From the NCBI RefSeq assembly GCF_010093205.1, contig NZ_PDWN01000002.1:1-64000 (forward strand): a stretch of 64,000 nt of DNA, in the 5' to 3' direction. Below the pieces are notes generated by a model, which searched no databases, was not told the origin of the DNA, and was given only the letters and a program-made list of their open reading frames with translations. Shown here piece by piece: positions 10,007 through 18,868 of the stretch. The DNA is from Pseudoxanthomonas daejeonensis (GTDB taxonomy: Bacteria; Pseudomonadota; Gammaproteobacteria; Xanthomonadales; Xanthomonadaceae). Position numbers and translations under genes: made by a program. Position 1 is the first letter of the stretch, and each line of letters begins with the position of its first letter.

Positions 10007-11083
10007 ATGCAGGCCATCCCCCGACTCCTGCGAGCCTCCGCGGTCTTTCTCGCGGCAGCCCTCGCCCCCTCCGTCCCCGCCGCCCCGGCCGCCGCCGCGT
10101 CCCTCCCGGTCATCCACGAATCCTGGATCTCCGCGCCCATGACGGGCGAAGAGATGGATTCGCTTGCGGTCTGGCAGAACACCGGCCAGCGTCCATGGCT
10201 GATCGCCTCGGCCAAGGAGGGCCAGCGCCTGCTCCTGTTCGACGCGGACAGCGGCGTGCGCATCGGCGCCTCCGGTGGACCGGGCACCGGGCCCGGGCAG
10301 TTCCATCGCCCGAACGGCGTGGCCGTGTCGGGCGACCTGCTGTTCGTGGTCGAGCGTAACGGCCAGCGCGTCCAGGTGATCCACCTTCCGGACTTCACCG
10401 TGCTCGGCGACTTCGGTACCGGCGAGTTGCAGCTTCCTTACGGCATCTGGATCGATGCGTCCGCGCCGGAAGGTCTCGTCGTCTACGTCACCGACAGCTT
10501 CATGGCCGATTTCGCCACCGCGCAGTTGCCGCCGCGCGAACGCCTGGCCGAACGGATCAAGCGCTATCGCGTCTCGGTGGATGCCGGTGGCCGCCTGCAG
10601 GCTGGCTACCTCGGCGCCTTCGGCGATACCGGCGACGCCGGCGCCCTGCGCATGGTCGAATCGATTGCCGGCGATCCTGCCCATGGACGCCTGCTGATCG
10701 CCGAAGAGGACAAGCGCGTCGGCGCCACGCTGCGCGAATATTCGCTCGATGGCCGCTTCCTCGGGCGCAACCTGCCACCGTTCGAGGACGACGCCGAGGG
10801 CGTGGTGCTGTGGCCCTGTGGCGACGACGCCGGCTACTGGGTCGCGGTCGACCAGCTGGATCCGACCCGGTTCCACCTCTTCGAACGGACCACCCTGAAG
10901 CCGGCCGGCAGCTTCACCGGCGCACGGACCGCGTTGACGGACGGCGTCGCACTGCACCCGCGTGCCACGACCCGCTTCCCCCACGGCGTGCTGTTCGCCC
11001 TGAACCGTGACCACGCCGTGTCCGCTTTCGACCTGGGCAACCTCGTGCGCCGCCTGCGGCTGGCGCCCGCCTGCCTGGAATGA
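10007..11083 (+). CDS. Exported phytase-like beta-propeller protein
   Basis: A 358-residue protein with a signal peptide of about 27-30 residues rich in Ala/Pro. The mature part is a beta-propeller with NHL/phytase-like features: repeated blades such as GPGQFHRPNGVAVSGDLLFVVERNGQRVQV, and the segment EDDAEGVVLWPCGDDAGYWVAVDQ, which resembles the calcium/phosphate face of beta-propeller phytases. It may hydrolyse phytate or another phosphoester in the periplasm, but the identity with true phytases looks partial, so a non-enzymatic propeller is possible. Start ATG 10007 begins the signal peptide. The stop overlaps the M23 peptidase start (ATGA). Confidence 0.75.
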   Translation: MQAIPRLLRASAVFLAAALAPSVPAAPAAAASLPVIHESWISAPMTGEEMDSLAVWQNTGQRPWLIASAKEGQRLLLFDADSGVRIGASGGPGTGPGQFHRPNGVAVSGDLLFVVERNGQRVQVIHLPDFTVLGDFGTGELQLPYGIWIDASAPEGLVVYVTDSFMADFATAQLPPRERLAERIKRYRVSVDAGGRLQAGYLGAFGDTGDAGALRMVESIAGDPAHGRLLIAEEDKRVGATLREYSLDGRFLGRNLPPFEDDAEGVVLWPCGDDAGYWVAVDQLDPTRFHLFERTTLKPAGSFTGARTALTDGVALHPRATTRFPHGVLFALNRDHAVSAFDLGNLVRRLRLAPACLE

Positions 11084-12021
11084 CGCACGGCCGCGCCCGC
11101 CCGGTCGGCTGGCTGCTGGCGGCTGCGGCCGGAGTGGCGCTGGCGATCGCGCTGCCCGCGGACGCTGCACGCTTCTGGCGCTGGAAAGACGCACAGGGCA
11201 CGCCGGTCTTCGGCGATCGCCCGCCTGCCGGGGAAGTGGACGGGGTACAGGCGTCCTCGTTCCGGCGCAGCCCCACCGATCCGGTCGGGCTGCATGTGCA
11301 GGACCGCGGCAGCCATTACGAGGTGGTGGCCGACAACCGCGCGCCGGGCCCGGTGGAAGTGCAACTGGCGCTGGCACGCGCGGAGAACGTGCGTCCGGTG
11401 CCCGCGCTGCCGGCCAGCAGCGTGGTCCCGGCCGGTGGCAAACGGGTGCTGGCGAGGGTCTACCCGGTCGATCCGCGCATGCCCAACGCCTTCGAGGTGG
11501 TCCTGGACCAGCTGCCGGGCGACCCGCGGGCGCGTCCCTTCGATTTCGAGTACCGCGTGCCGTTCGACTACGGGCGCGTCCGCGTCGACCAGGGCTTTGG
11601 CGGCCGCTTCAGCCACAACGACCCGCAGAACCACTACGCGGTGGATTTCGCCCTGCCCGAGGGCACGCCGGTGCTGGCCGCGCGCGGGGGCGTGATCCTG
11701 CAGGTGGAATCGGATTTCGAACGGACCGGGCTGGATCGCGAACGCTACGGCGGTCGCGCCAACTACATCCGCATCCTCCACGACGACGGCAGCATGGCCC
11801 TGTATGCGCACCTCAAGCCCGAGGGCGTCGAGGTGCGCGTCGGGCAGCAGGTCCGGCAGGGCCAGCGCATCGCCCTGTCGGGCAACACCGGCTTCAGCAC
11901 GGCTCCCCATCTTCATTTCGTCGTCCAGGCCAACCGCGGCATGCGCCTGGAGGCCATCCCGTTCCGCATGTTCGGCGCGCTGGGTGAACTGAAGTTCGCC
12001 CGTGACGAAACCGGCCGCTGA
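11080..12021 (+). CDS. M23 family peptidase with N-terminal DUF4124 region
   Basis: A 313-residue exported protein. After a signal sequence (about 1-29) comes a DUF4124-like segment (RFWRWKDAQGTPVFGDRPP), then a beta-rich linker, then a LytM/M23 endopeptidase domain (about 165-300). Zinc ligands are seen as HNDPQNHYAVDF (H...D) and HLHF near the end, so the site looks intact and the enzyme should cleave peptide bridges in peptidoglycan. It is coupled to the upstream propeller gene by a 4-base overlap. The in vivo substrate, wall or another protein, is not determined. Confidence 0.88.
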   Translation: MTHGRARPVGWLLAAAAGVALAIALPADAARFWRWKDAQGTPVFGDRPPAGEVDGVQASSFRRSPTDPVGLHVQDRGSHYEVVADNRAPGPVEVQLALARAENVRPVPALPASSVVPAGGKRVLARVYPVDPRMPNAFEVVLDQLPGDPRARPFDFEYRVPFDYGRVRVDQGFGGRFSHNDPQNHYAVDFALPEGTPVLAARGGVILQVESDFERTGLDRERYGGRANYIRILHDDGSMALYAHLKPEGVEVRVGQQVRQGQRIALSGNTGFSTAPHLHFVVQANRGMRLEAIPFRMFGALGELKFARDETGR

Positions 12022-12052
12022 ACCCCGGTCGGGTCCGGGAGGGCCGGGCCGG

Positions 12053-12058
12053 TATAAT
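12053..12058 (+). promoter_or_regulatory. Perfect TATAAT -10 upstream of prfC
   Basis: TATAAT stands alone in very GC-rich DNA, 45 bases before the prfC start. No good -35 is visible 17 bases upstream, so it is a single-box prediction. Confidence 0.45.
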
Positions 12059-12102
12059 CCGCCGTTTCCGCCAGCACCCCGCGCCTCCCGGCGCCAGCCC
12101 CC

Positions 12103-13707
12103 ATGTCCGAAATCTCCCTCGAAGCCGCGCGCCGGCGCACCTTCGCGATCATCTCGCACCCCGACGCCGGCAAGACCACGCTGACCGAGAAGCTGCTGCT
12201 GTTCGGCGGCGCGATCCAGATGGCCGGCTCGGTCAAGGGCCGCAAGGCGGCCCGCCATGCGACCTCGGACTGGATGGCGCTCGAAAAGGAGCGCGGCATC
12301 TCGGTGACGTCCTCGGTGATGCAGTTCCCGTACGAGGGTCGCGTCATCAACCTGCTCGACACCCCCGGCCACGCCGACTTCGGCGAGGACACCTACCGCG
12401 TGCTCACCGCGGTCGACTCGGCGCTGATGGTCATCGACGTGGCCAAGGGCGTGGAGGAGCGCACGATCAAGCTGATGGAGGTGTGTCGCCTGCGTGCCAC
12501 GCCGATCATGACCTTCATCAACAAGCTCGACCGCGAGGGCAAGGACCCGATCGACCTGCTCGACGAGGTCGAGACGGTGCTCGGCATCCAGTGCGCGCCG
12601 GTGACCTGGCCGATCGGCATGGGCCAGCGGCTGAAGGGCGTGGTCCACCTGATGACCGGCGAGGTCCACCTGTACGAACCCGGCCGCAACTTCACCCGCC
12701 AGGACTCGACCATTTTCCCGTCGCTCGACGCGCCGGGACTGGAGGAGAAGATCGGCAAGGAGATGCTGGCCCAGCTGCGCGACGAGCTGGAGCTGGTCCA
12801 GGGCGCCAGCCACCCGTTCGACAAGGCCGCCTACCTGCGCGGCGAGCAGACCCCGGTGTTCTTCGGCTCGGGCGTGAACAACTTCGGTGTGCAGCCGCTG
12901 CTGGACTTCTTCGTCGAGCACGCGCCGTCGCCGCAGCCCCGCGCGACCACCGGGCGCGAAGTGGCGCCGACCGAGAACAAGCTGACCGGCTTCGTGTTCA
13001 AGATCCAGGCCAACATGGACCCGCAGCACCGCGACCGTGTCGCGTTCATGCGCGTGTGCTCGGGCCAGTTCACCGCCGGCATGAAGGCTTTCCACGTGCG
13101 CACCGGCAAGGAAGTGAAACTGGCCAACGCGCTGACCTTCATGGCCTCCGACCGCGAGATCGCCTCCGAGGCCTTCCCCGGCGACGTGATCGGCATCCAC
13201 AACCACGGCACGATCTCCATCGGCGACACCTTCACCGAAGGCGAGGCGCTGTCGTTCACCGGCATTCCCAACTTCGCCCCGGAGCTGTTCCGCCGCGCGC
13301 GCCTGCGCGACCCGCTCAAGCTCAAGCAGCTGCAGAAGGGCCTGGCCCAGCTGTCGGAGGAAGGCGCCACCCAGTTCTTCCGCCCGCTGATGAGCAACGA
13401 CCTGATCCTGGGCGCGGTCGGCGTGCTGCAGTTCGACGTGGTCGCCTATCGGCTCAAGGACGAATACGGCGTGGATGCCAGCTTCGAGCAGGTCGGCGTG
13501 GCTACCGCGCGCTGGATCCATTGCGCCGACGCGAAGAAACTGGAGGAGTTCCGCGAGAAGAACGCGATGAACCTTTCAATCGACGCAGCCGGTGAACTGG
13601 TCTACCTCGCGCCCACCCGGGTCAACCTGCAGCTGGCCCAGGAGCGCGCGCCGGGCGTCATCTTCCGCGCCACCCGCGAGCATGCGCACAGCGTCGCGGT
13701 CGATTGA
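12103..13707 (+). CDS. prfC: Peptide chain release factor 3 (RF3 GTPase)
   Basis: A 534-residue translational GTPase that recycles RF1/RF2 from the ribosome after termination. It has G1 (HPDAGKTTL, about residue 19), switch and G3 ([15 protein letters not shown]), G4 (NKLD) and domains II-III with the RF3-specific ending. Length is typical (about 530). The start ATG 12103 follows a short leader with a TATAAT box. A 9-bp GC-rich hairpin follows the stop. Confidence 0.97.
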   Translation: MSEISLEAARRRTFAIISHPDAGKTTLTEKLLLFGGAIQMAGSVKGRKAARHATSDWMALEKERGISVTSSVMQFPYEGRVINLLDTPGHADFGEDTYRVLTAVDSALMVIDVAKGVEERTIKLMEVCRLRATPIMTFINKLDREGKDPIDLLDEVETVLGIQCAPVTWPIGMGQRLKGVVHLMTGEVHLYEPGRNFTRQDSTIFPSLDAPGLEEKIGKEMLAQLRDELELVQGASHPFDKAAYLRGEQTPVFFGSGVNNFGVQPLLDFFVEHAPSPQPRATTGREVAPTENKLTGFVFKIQANMDPQHRDRVAFMRVCSGQFTAGMKAFHVRTGKEVKLANALTFMASDREIASEAFPGDVIGIHNHGTISIGDTFTEGEALSFTGIPNFAPELFRRARLRDPLKLKQLQKGLAQLSEEGATQFFRPLMSNDLILGAVGVLQFDVVAYRLKDEYGVDASFEQVGVATARWIHCADAKKLEEFREKNAMNLSIDAAGELVYLAPTRVNLQLAQERAPGVIFRATREHAHSVAVD

Positions 13708-13713
13708 GCCCGT

Positions 13714-13736
13714 CAGGCGCCGCTTGCCGGCGCCTG
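13714..13736 (+). terminator. GC-rich hairpin after prfC
   Basis: CAGGCGCCG and CGGCGCCTG form a perfect 9-bp stem with a 5-base loop, 7 bases after the prfC stop. There is no T-tract, so it may be a weak terminator or an mRNA 3'-end stabiliser. Confidence 0.4.
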
Positions 13737-13817
13737 CCATGCACGACCCGCCACCATCCCATTCGGGCCTGCTGCGTACAGATGCACGCATCGCGTGCTT
13801 GCAGTAAGTTGCGGCGC

Positions 13818-14495
13818 ATGCCGGCCGCCCCGTCCCCCACCCGCGACGCCGCGCACCACGTGCGCGACGAAATCGCCAACGCACTGACCCATGGCCTCGG
13901 CGCCGCCGCCGCGCTGGCCGGTGGCGCGGTGCTGATCACCCTGGCGGCGATCTATGGCGATGGCTGGCAGCTGGCCGGGGCGATCGTGTTCGGCGTGGCG
14001 CTGCTGCTGCTCTACACCGCTTCCACCCTGTACCACGCCATCCAGCACCCGGTGGCCAAGGGCCGGCTGAAGGTGTTCGACCACTGTGCGATCTACCTGC
14101 TGATCGCCGGTACCTATACGCCCTTCACCCTGATCGGCCTGCGCGGCCCCTGGGGCTGGGGATTGTTCGCGGCGATCTGGACGATCGCCCTGGCCGGCGT
14201 GGCGTTCAAGCTTTTCTACACTGGGCGCTTCCCGCGCCTGTCCACGGCCCTCTACATCGCCATGGGCTGGCTGATCGTGGTGGCGTTGAAGCCGATGCTC
14301 GAATCGATCGATGCATGGACGCTGGGCTGGCTGCTCGCGGGCGGCGTGTTCTACACCCTCGGAACCTACTTCTACCATCGCGAATCGATCCCCTATTCGC
14401 ATGCGATCTGGCACCTGTTCGTGATCGCCGGCAGCGTCTGCCATTTCGTCGCGGTCAGCGCGCAGGTATTGATGCCGCGCCTGCAGCAGGCCTGA
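13818..14495 (+). CDS. Hemolysin III / PAQR family membrane protein
   Basis: A 225-residue integral membrane protein with seven predicted helices, of the bacterial hemolysin III (YqfA, PAQR) family. Family features are DEIANALTHGLGAAAAL at the N-terminus, S-x-LYHA (about residue 75), the D in KVFDHCAIYLLIAGTYTPF, and a C-terminal H-x-x-x-H pair in SHAIWHLFVIAGSVCHF, which together resemble the zinc site of the superfamily. The start is ATG 13818; longer readings reach into the prfC hairpin region. Actual haemolytic activity is doubtful in most members; a role in membrane lipid homeostasis is more likely. Confidence 0.92.
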   Translation: MPAAPSPTRDAAHHVRDEIANALTHGLGAAAALAGGAVLITLAAIYGDGWQLAGAIVFGVALLLLYTASTLYHAIQHPVAKGRLKVFDHCAIYLLIAGTYTPFTLIGLRGPWGWGLFAAIWTIALAGVAFKLFYTGRFPRLSTALYIAMGWLIVVALKPMLESIDAWTLGWLLAGGVFYTLGTYFYHRESIPYSHAIWHLFVIAGSVCHFVAVSAQVLMPRLQQA

Positions 14496-14567
14496 CCCGC
14501 AGGCCTCGCGTGAACATGCGCTCCGGCGCTTCGCGTGGCGTGCACACGGCATGCCGATACTGGCCGC

Positions 14568-16562
14568 ATGAACGGGTCAGCTTCCAGCAGGAACCGCCTT
14601 TATCGTGTCCGCCAATGGCGCCCCTCGCGCCGGGCCGGCATCGTGCTCGGCACGCTGGCGCTGGTCGTGCTGGTGGTATGGCTGCTGTTCGACTGGAACT
14701 GGTTCAAGCCGCCGCTCGAGCGCGCGGTCAGTAGCGCCACCGGGCGCGAGTTCCGCATCGACGGTGACCTGGACGTCGACCTGGGGCGCACGATCACCGT
14801 CTCGGCCGACCAGCTGCGGCTGGCGAACGCGCCCTGGTCTAAAGAGCCGCGCATGGGCAGCGCCGAACGCGTGGAGATCGACATCGCGCCGTGGCCCTTG
14901 CTGGCACTGCGCCTGCGCATGAAGGAGGTGCGCGCCACGCGCGCCAATGTCTGGCTCGAAACCGCTCCGCGCGGCGGCGGCAACTGGGTATTCGACGACG
15001 GCAAGCCCGACGCGGCCGAGACCGATGAGCCTCGCTGGCGACTGGACCGCTTGTGGATCGAGGACAGTCGGCTGCGCTTCACCGATGCGGCCGAGAAGAC
15101 CGACATCGACATCACCCTCGACAGCGTTGCGCCGGAAGCCGCGCAGCGCGCCCAGCCCGCGCAGGCGGCTGCCCCGGTTGCGGTGAAGGGGCGCGGGCAC
15201 TGGCGGGGCGCGGCGTTCCGGCTCGAAGGCCAGGCCGCGTCGCCGCTGGCATTGGCCGACAGCGACACGCCCTACCGCATCGACCTGGATGCCCGCGCCG
15301 GGGCGACCCGGGCCAGCGCCAGCGGCACGCTCACCAATCCATTCCGGTTCCAGACCTTCGACGTGCAGATGCAGCTCGCCGGGAAGGACCTCGAGGACCT
15401 GTACCCCCTGCTCGGCCTGGCCCTGCCGCCCTCGCCGCCCTACCGCCTGGACGGGCGCCTGCGCCGCAACGGCGATGTGTGGCGCTACGACGGCTTCAAG
15501 GGCGTGGTCGGCGACAGCGACCTTGCCGGCGACGTGCAGGTCGACGTCTCCGGTGCGCGCCCCATGTTCACCGCGCAACTGCTCTCGCGGCGCCTGGACT
15601 TCGACGACCTCGCCGGGTTCCTCGGCGCCCCGCCTTCGACCGGGGGCAAGGAGACGGCCAACGCCGAGCAGAAGGCCGAGGCGGCCAAACGGGCGGCCAG
15701 TCCACGCCTGCTGCCGGATACGCCCTACGACCTCACCAAACTCAACGCGATGGATGCGGACGTGCGCTGGCGCGCGGAGAGGATCCACGCGCCGAAGCTG
15801 CCGATGATCGACGACATGGACGCGCACCTGCTGCTCGACGGGGGCGTGCTGCGCCTGGAACCGCTGAACTTCGGCGTAGCCGGCGGCGACGTGCGCTCGA
15901 CCATCCGCATGGACGCGCGCAAGCAGCCGATCGATACGCGGGCCCGGATCGCGGTGCGCGGGGTGGAACTGCCCAAGCTGCTGGCCCAGGCCGAACTCGC
16001 GCAAGGCGCTGCCGGGCGCATCGGCGGGGACATTTCGCTGCACGGCCGCGGCGATTCGATCGCCGCCATCCTCGGCAGCGCCGACGGCGACGTCGGACTG
16101 GGCATGGGCCGCGGCCGGATCAGCAACCTGGTCATGGAACTGGCCGGCCTGGATATCGCCGAGTCGCTCAAGTTCCTCCTCACCAAGGACCGCCAGGTGC
16201 CGATCCGCTGCGCGTTCGCCGACTTCGGCGTGCAGGATGGCCTGATGACTTCGCGCGCGCTGGCGTTCGACAGCACCGATACGATCATCGTCGGCGAAGG
16301 CACGATCAACCTGGAAGACGAGAGCCTGGACCTGCTCCTGCGGCCGCGCCCGAAGGACCGCAGCATCCTCTCGCTGCGCTCGCCGCTGCGGGTCGGCGGA
16401 ACCTTCAAGGATCCGTCGTTTCGCCCGGATTTCGCCGCGCTGGGCCTGCGTGGCGCGGTGGCGCTCGCGCTGGCCAGCATCACGCCACCGGCGGCGCTCC
16501 TGGCGACGTTCGAGACCGGACCGGGCGAAGACAGCGACTGTGGCGGGAAGTACGCGCGCTGA
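14568..16562 (+). CDS. AsmA family protein
   Basis: A 664-residue protein with one N-terminal membrane helix (about residues 24-42), then a large periplasmic body of AsmA type. The N-terminal domain has the pattern ATGREFRIDGDLDVDLGRTITVSADQLRLANAPW, and the C-terminal AsmA_2 part has AAGRIGGDISLHGRGDSIAAILGSADGDVGLGMG. AsmA-like proteins are long beta-groove proteins, thought to move phospholipids between inner and outer membranes. The start ATG 14568 is chosen because the in-frame ATG at 14535 adds residues without a family match. It is convergent with the CBS gene 16 bases away. Confidence 0.9.
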   Translation: MNGSASSRNRLYRVRQWRPSRRAGIVLGTLALVVLVVWLLFDWNWFKPPLERAVSSATGREFRIDGDLDVDLGRTITVSADQLRLANAPWSKEPRMGSAERVEIDIAPWPLLALRLRMKEVRATRANVWLETAPRGGGNWVFDDGKPDAAETDEPRWRLDRLWIEDSRLRFTDAAEKTDIDITLDSVAPEAAQRAQPAQAAAPVAVKGRGHWRGAAFRLEGQAASPLALADSDTPYRIDLDARAGATRASASGTLTNPFRFQTFDVQMQLAGKDLEDLYPLLGLALPPSPPYRLDGRLRRNGDVWRYDGFKGVVGDSDLAGDVQVDVSGARPMFTAQLLSRRLDFDDLAGFLGAPPSTGGKETANAEQKAEAAKRAASPRLLPDTPYDLTKLNAMDADVRWRAERIHAPKLPMIDDMDAHLLLDGGVLRLEPLNFGVAGGDVRSTIRMDARKQPIDTRARIAVRGVELPKLLAQAELAQGAAGRIGGDISLHGRGDSIAAILGSADGDVGLGMGRGRISNLVMELAGLDIAESLKFLLTKDRQVPIRCAFADFGVQDGLMTSRALAFDSTDTIIVGEGTINLEDESLDLLLRPRPKDRSILSLRSPLRVGGTFKDPSFRPDFAALGLRGAVALALASITPPAALLATFETGPGEDSDCGGKYAR

Positions 16563-16578
16563 AGCCTGCGCGCGCCGC

Positions 16579-17007
16579 TCAACTGGCGATGTAGCGCTGC
16601 AGCTGTTCCAGTTCGAGCTGCTGGTCGGCGATGACCGCCTTGACAAGGTCTCCGATCGAAATCACGCCGATCACATGCCCGTCCTCGACCACCGGCAGGT
16701 GGCGGATGCGGCGCTCGGTCATCAGCTGCATGCACGCGTGCACCGGCGTGTCGGTCGAAACGGTGATCACCTGGGCGGTCATGATGGCGCTGGCCGGCGT
16801 ATCGGCGGACGACCGTCCCTGCAGCACCACCTTCCGCGCGTAATCGCGCTCGGACAGGATGCCGGCGAGTACGTCGCCGCGCAGGACCAGGACCGCGCCG
16901 ATCGACTTGTCGGCCATCAGGCGGATCGCTTCCACGACCGGCGCCTCCGGCGCCACCGCGAAGACTTCAGCCGGCTTGTCCGCCAGCAGTTGGCGTACCG
17001 TGCGCAT
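16579..17007 (-). CDS. CBS-domain protein
   Basis: A 142-residue cytoplasmic protein made of one Bateman module: two CBS domains (about residues 10-60 and 75-130) with SIGAVLVLRGDVLAGILSERDYARKV and RRIRHLPVVEDGHVIGVISIGDLVKAVI. Such stand-alone modules bind adenine nucleotides and act as energy sensors, but the partner is unknown. The ATG at 17007 lies 41 bases inside the 3' end of the glycosyltransferase gene, in another frame, so the two are probably co-transcribed and coupled. Confidence 0.9.
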   Translation of the reverse strand: MRTVRQLLADKPAEVFAVAPEAPVVEAIRLMADKSIGAVLVLRGDVLAGILSERDYARKVVLQGRSSADTPASAIMTAQVITVSTDTPVHACMQLMTERRIRHLPVVEDGHVIGVISIGDLVKAVIADQQLELEQLQRYIAS

Positions 17008-18001
17008 GGACAACTCCGTCAGCGTATTCCTCGCCAGAGGATACTCCTGCGGCGACCGGTTGCCATGTATCCACCACATACAGCGGCCGCTGCTTGGCTT
17101 CCTCGTACAGGCGGCCCAGGTATTCACCGATGAGGCCCAGTGCGATCAGCTGAACCCCGCCCAGGAACAGGATCACGACCATCATGGTCGGCCAGCCGGC
17201 CACGCGATCCCCCCAAAGCAGGGTCTTGGCCATGATCGACAGTCCACCCACGAACGCGGCAAGCGCGGTCATGATGCCGACATAGGTGGCCATGCGCAGC
17301 GGCGCAGTGGAAAAACTCGTGATGCCTTCCAGGGCGAAGTTCCACAGCCGCCAGAAGCCGAACTTGCTGCTGCCGGCCAGCCGTGGCGCGCGCCGGTACG
17401 GCAGCGCGATGCGACGGAACCCGACCCAGCCGAACAGGCCTTTCATGAACCGGTGCCGTTCGCGCAGCCGGGCCAGCGCCGCCAGCGCCCGCGGCGAAAG
17501 CAGGCGGAAATCGCCGGTGTCGGCTGGAACGGGCGTGGGCGAGAGCCGGCCGATCAACCGGTAGAAGACCGCTGCCGCGCCGCGCCGCATCCAGCCGTCG
17601 CCCTCGCGTTCGATCCGCGTCCCGTAGACATCGTCCCAGCCTTCGCGCCAGCGCGCGACGAATTCCGGGATCAGTTCGGGCGGATCCTGGCCATCGGCAT
17701 CGAGGATCATGGCCGCCCCCTCTTCGACCTGGTCCAGGCCCGCGGTCAGGGCCGCCTCCTTGCCGAAGTTGCGCGAAAGCCGCAGCAGCGCCACCTGCGG
17801 ATCGGCAGCCGCGATGCCCTGCAGCACCTCCCAGGTACCGTCGTGGCTGCCATCGTCGACGTAGAGGACGCGGGTACGCAGCCCGGACAAGCCGGCCAAG
17901 GTCGCGCGGATCCGCGGATGCAGCAGCGGCAGCGCCTGCGCCTCGTTGCAGGCAGCCACTACCACGGTGATCAGTTCGTGCCCGGGTGATTCTGGTCGCA
18001 T
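16967..18001 (-). CDS. GT2 polyprenyl-phosphate glycosyltransferase (GtrB/DPM1-like)
   Basis: A 344-residue inner-membrane glycosyltransferase of family 2. The catalytic domain has VVVAACNEAQAL, VLYVDDGSHDGTW and the metal-binding ILDADGQDPPELI. The C-terminal third has two membrane helices (about residues 240-265 and 275-300), as in GtrB/ArnC/DPM1-like enzymes that put a sugar on undecaprenyl phosphate. It has the K-x-x-L-G/A-x-S-K-F-G element (APRLAGSSKFGFWRLWNFALEGI). The sugar is not known, and no flippase or acceptor transferase lies nearby. Its last 41 bases overlap the CBS gene. Start is ATG 18001. Confidence 0.92.
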   Translation of the reverse strand: MRPESPGHELITVVVAACNEAQALPLLHPRIRATLAGLSGLRTRVLYVDDGSHDGTWEVLQGIAAADPQVALLRLSRNFGKEAALTAGLDQVEEGAAMILDADGQDPPELIPEFVARWREGWDDVYGTRIEREGDGWMRRGAAAVFYRLIGRLSPTPVPADTGDFRLLSPRALAALARLRERHRFMKGLFGWVGFRRIALPYRRAPRLAGSSKFGFWRLWNFALEGITSFSTAPLRMATYVGIMTALAAFVGGLSIMAKTLLWGDRVAGWPTMMVVILFLGGVQLIALGLIGEYLGRLYEEAKQRPLYVVDTWQPVAAGVSSGEEYADGVVHAHGTPTAGGQAG

Positions 18002-18080
18002 GGAGCCGATGGTACGGAGCACCCGCCGCCGCGGCCAGCCCGATGCGGTCGTGCCGGCAACGACGCGGCGTCGCGACGGT

Positions 18081-18800
18081 TCAATCGAGCTGGTCCAGGT
18101 AGTCCGGCCCACCGAGCTGGCGCATCTGCCGCTGGATCCACTGCGCGCGGCGCTGCACGTAGGGCCCGGGATTGCGCGCGCTGTAGCGCCGCGGCGCCGG
18201 CAGCACCGCGGCCAGGCGTGCGCTCTCGGCCGCGGTCAGGCGGCTGGCGTCCTTGTGCCAGTAGCTGCGCGCCGCCGCCTGCGCGCCATAGATGCCATCG
18301 CCGAACTCGGCGACGTTGACGTACACCTCGAGGATGCGCTCCTTCGGCCACATCACCTCGATCAGCAGCGTGTACCAGGCTTCCAGGCCCTTGCGCAGCC
18401 AGCTGCGCCCCTGCCACAGGAACTGGTTCTTGGCGACCTGCTGGCTGATCGTGCTGCCGCCGCGCACGCGCTTGCCGCGCGCATTGTGGTCGATCGCCCT
18501 CTCGATGGCCTTGAGGTCGAAACCCGAATGGCTGGCGAAATTCTGGTCCTCGGCGGCGATCACCGCCATCGGCAGGTAGGTGGATATCTCGTCCAGGTCC
18601 CGCCAGTCGTGGGCCACCCGGAAATCCCAGTCGCCCTGCCGCCAGGCCTCGCCCTGCCGCGCCAGCATGAATGCCGAAACCGGGGGATCGACGAACCTGA
18701 GCACTGCCACCTGCAGCGCGGTCCCGGCGACGAACACCAGCGGCAGCCACAGCAGCCACTTCCACAGGCGTCGCCTACGCGTGCTGGTTTCGCTTGCGAT
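18081..18800 (-). CDS. mtgA: Monofunctional biosynthetic peptidoglycan transglycosylase (start unclear)
   Basis: A GT51 enzyme that polymerises lipid II into glycan strands without a transpeptidase domain. It has one membrane helix ([20 protein letters not shown]) and the GT51 motifs: [14 protein letters not shown] (catalytic Glu), [25 protein letters not shown] and [17 protein letters not shown]. Product identity is sure. The 5' end is not: in this frame there is no ATG, GTG or TTG between the helix and a GTG at 18944, which would overlap the divergent hydroxylase gene by 76 bases. I give the end at an ATC codon near where homologs start. A GTG with the right position (18805) is in another frame, so an indel is possible. 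Confidence 0.88.
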   Translation of the reverse strand: MASETSTRRRRLWKWLLWLPLVFVAGTALQVAVLRFVDPPVSAFMLARQGEAWRQGDWDFRVAHDWRDLDEISTYLPMAVIAAEDQNFASHSGFDLKAIERAIDHNARGKRVRGGSTISQQVAKNQFLWQGRSWLRKGLEAWYTLLIEVMWPKERILEVYVNVAEFGDGIYGAQAAARSYWHKDASRLTAAESARLAAVLPAPRRYSARNPGPYVQRRAQWIQRQMRQLGGPDYLDQLD

Positions 18801-18834
18801 GACACGCCCCCTGTCTGCCGGTGCCCGCTGGAAT

Positions 18835-18840
18835 GATAAT
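18835..18840 (+). promoter_or_regulatory. Candidate -10 (TGATAAT) for the hydroxylase gene
   Basis: GATAAT, as part of TGATAAT, lies 28 bases ahead of the ATG at 18869 in otherwise GC-rich DNA. A matching -35 is not clear. Confidence 0.4.
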
Positions 18841-18868
18841 GCGTCCGCCCACCCTGACCGGCCCCACC

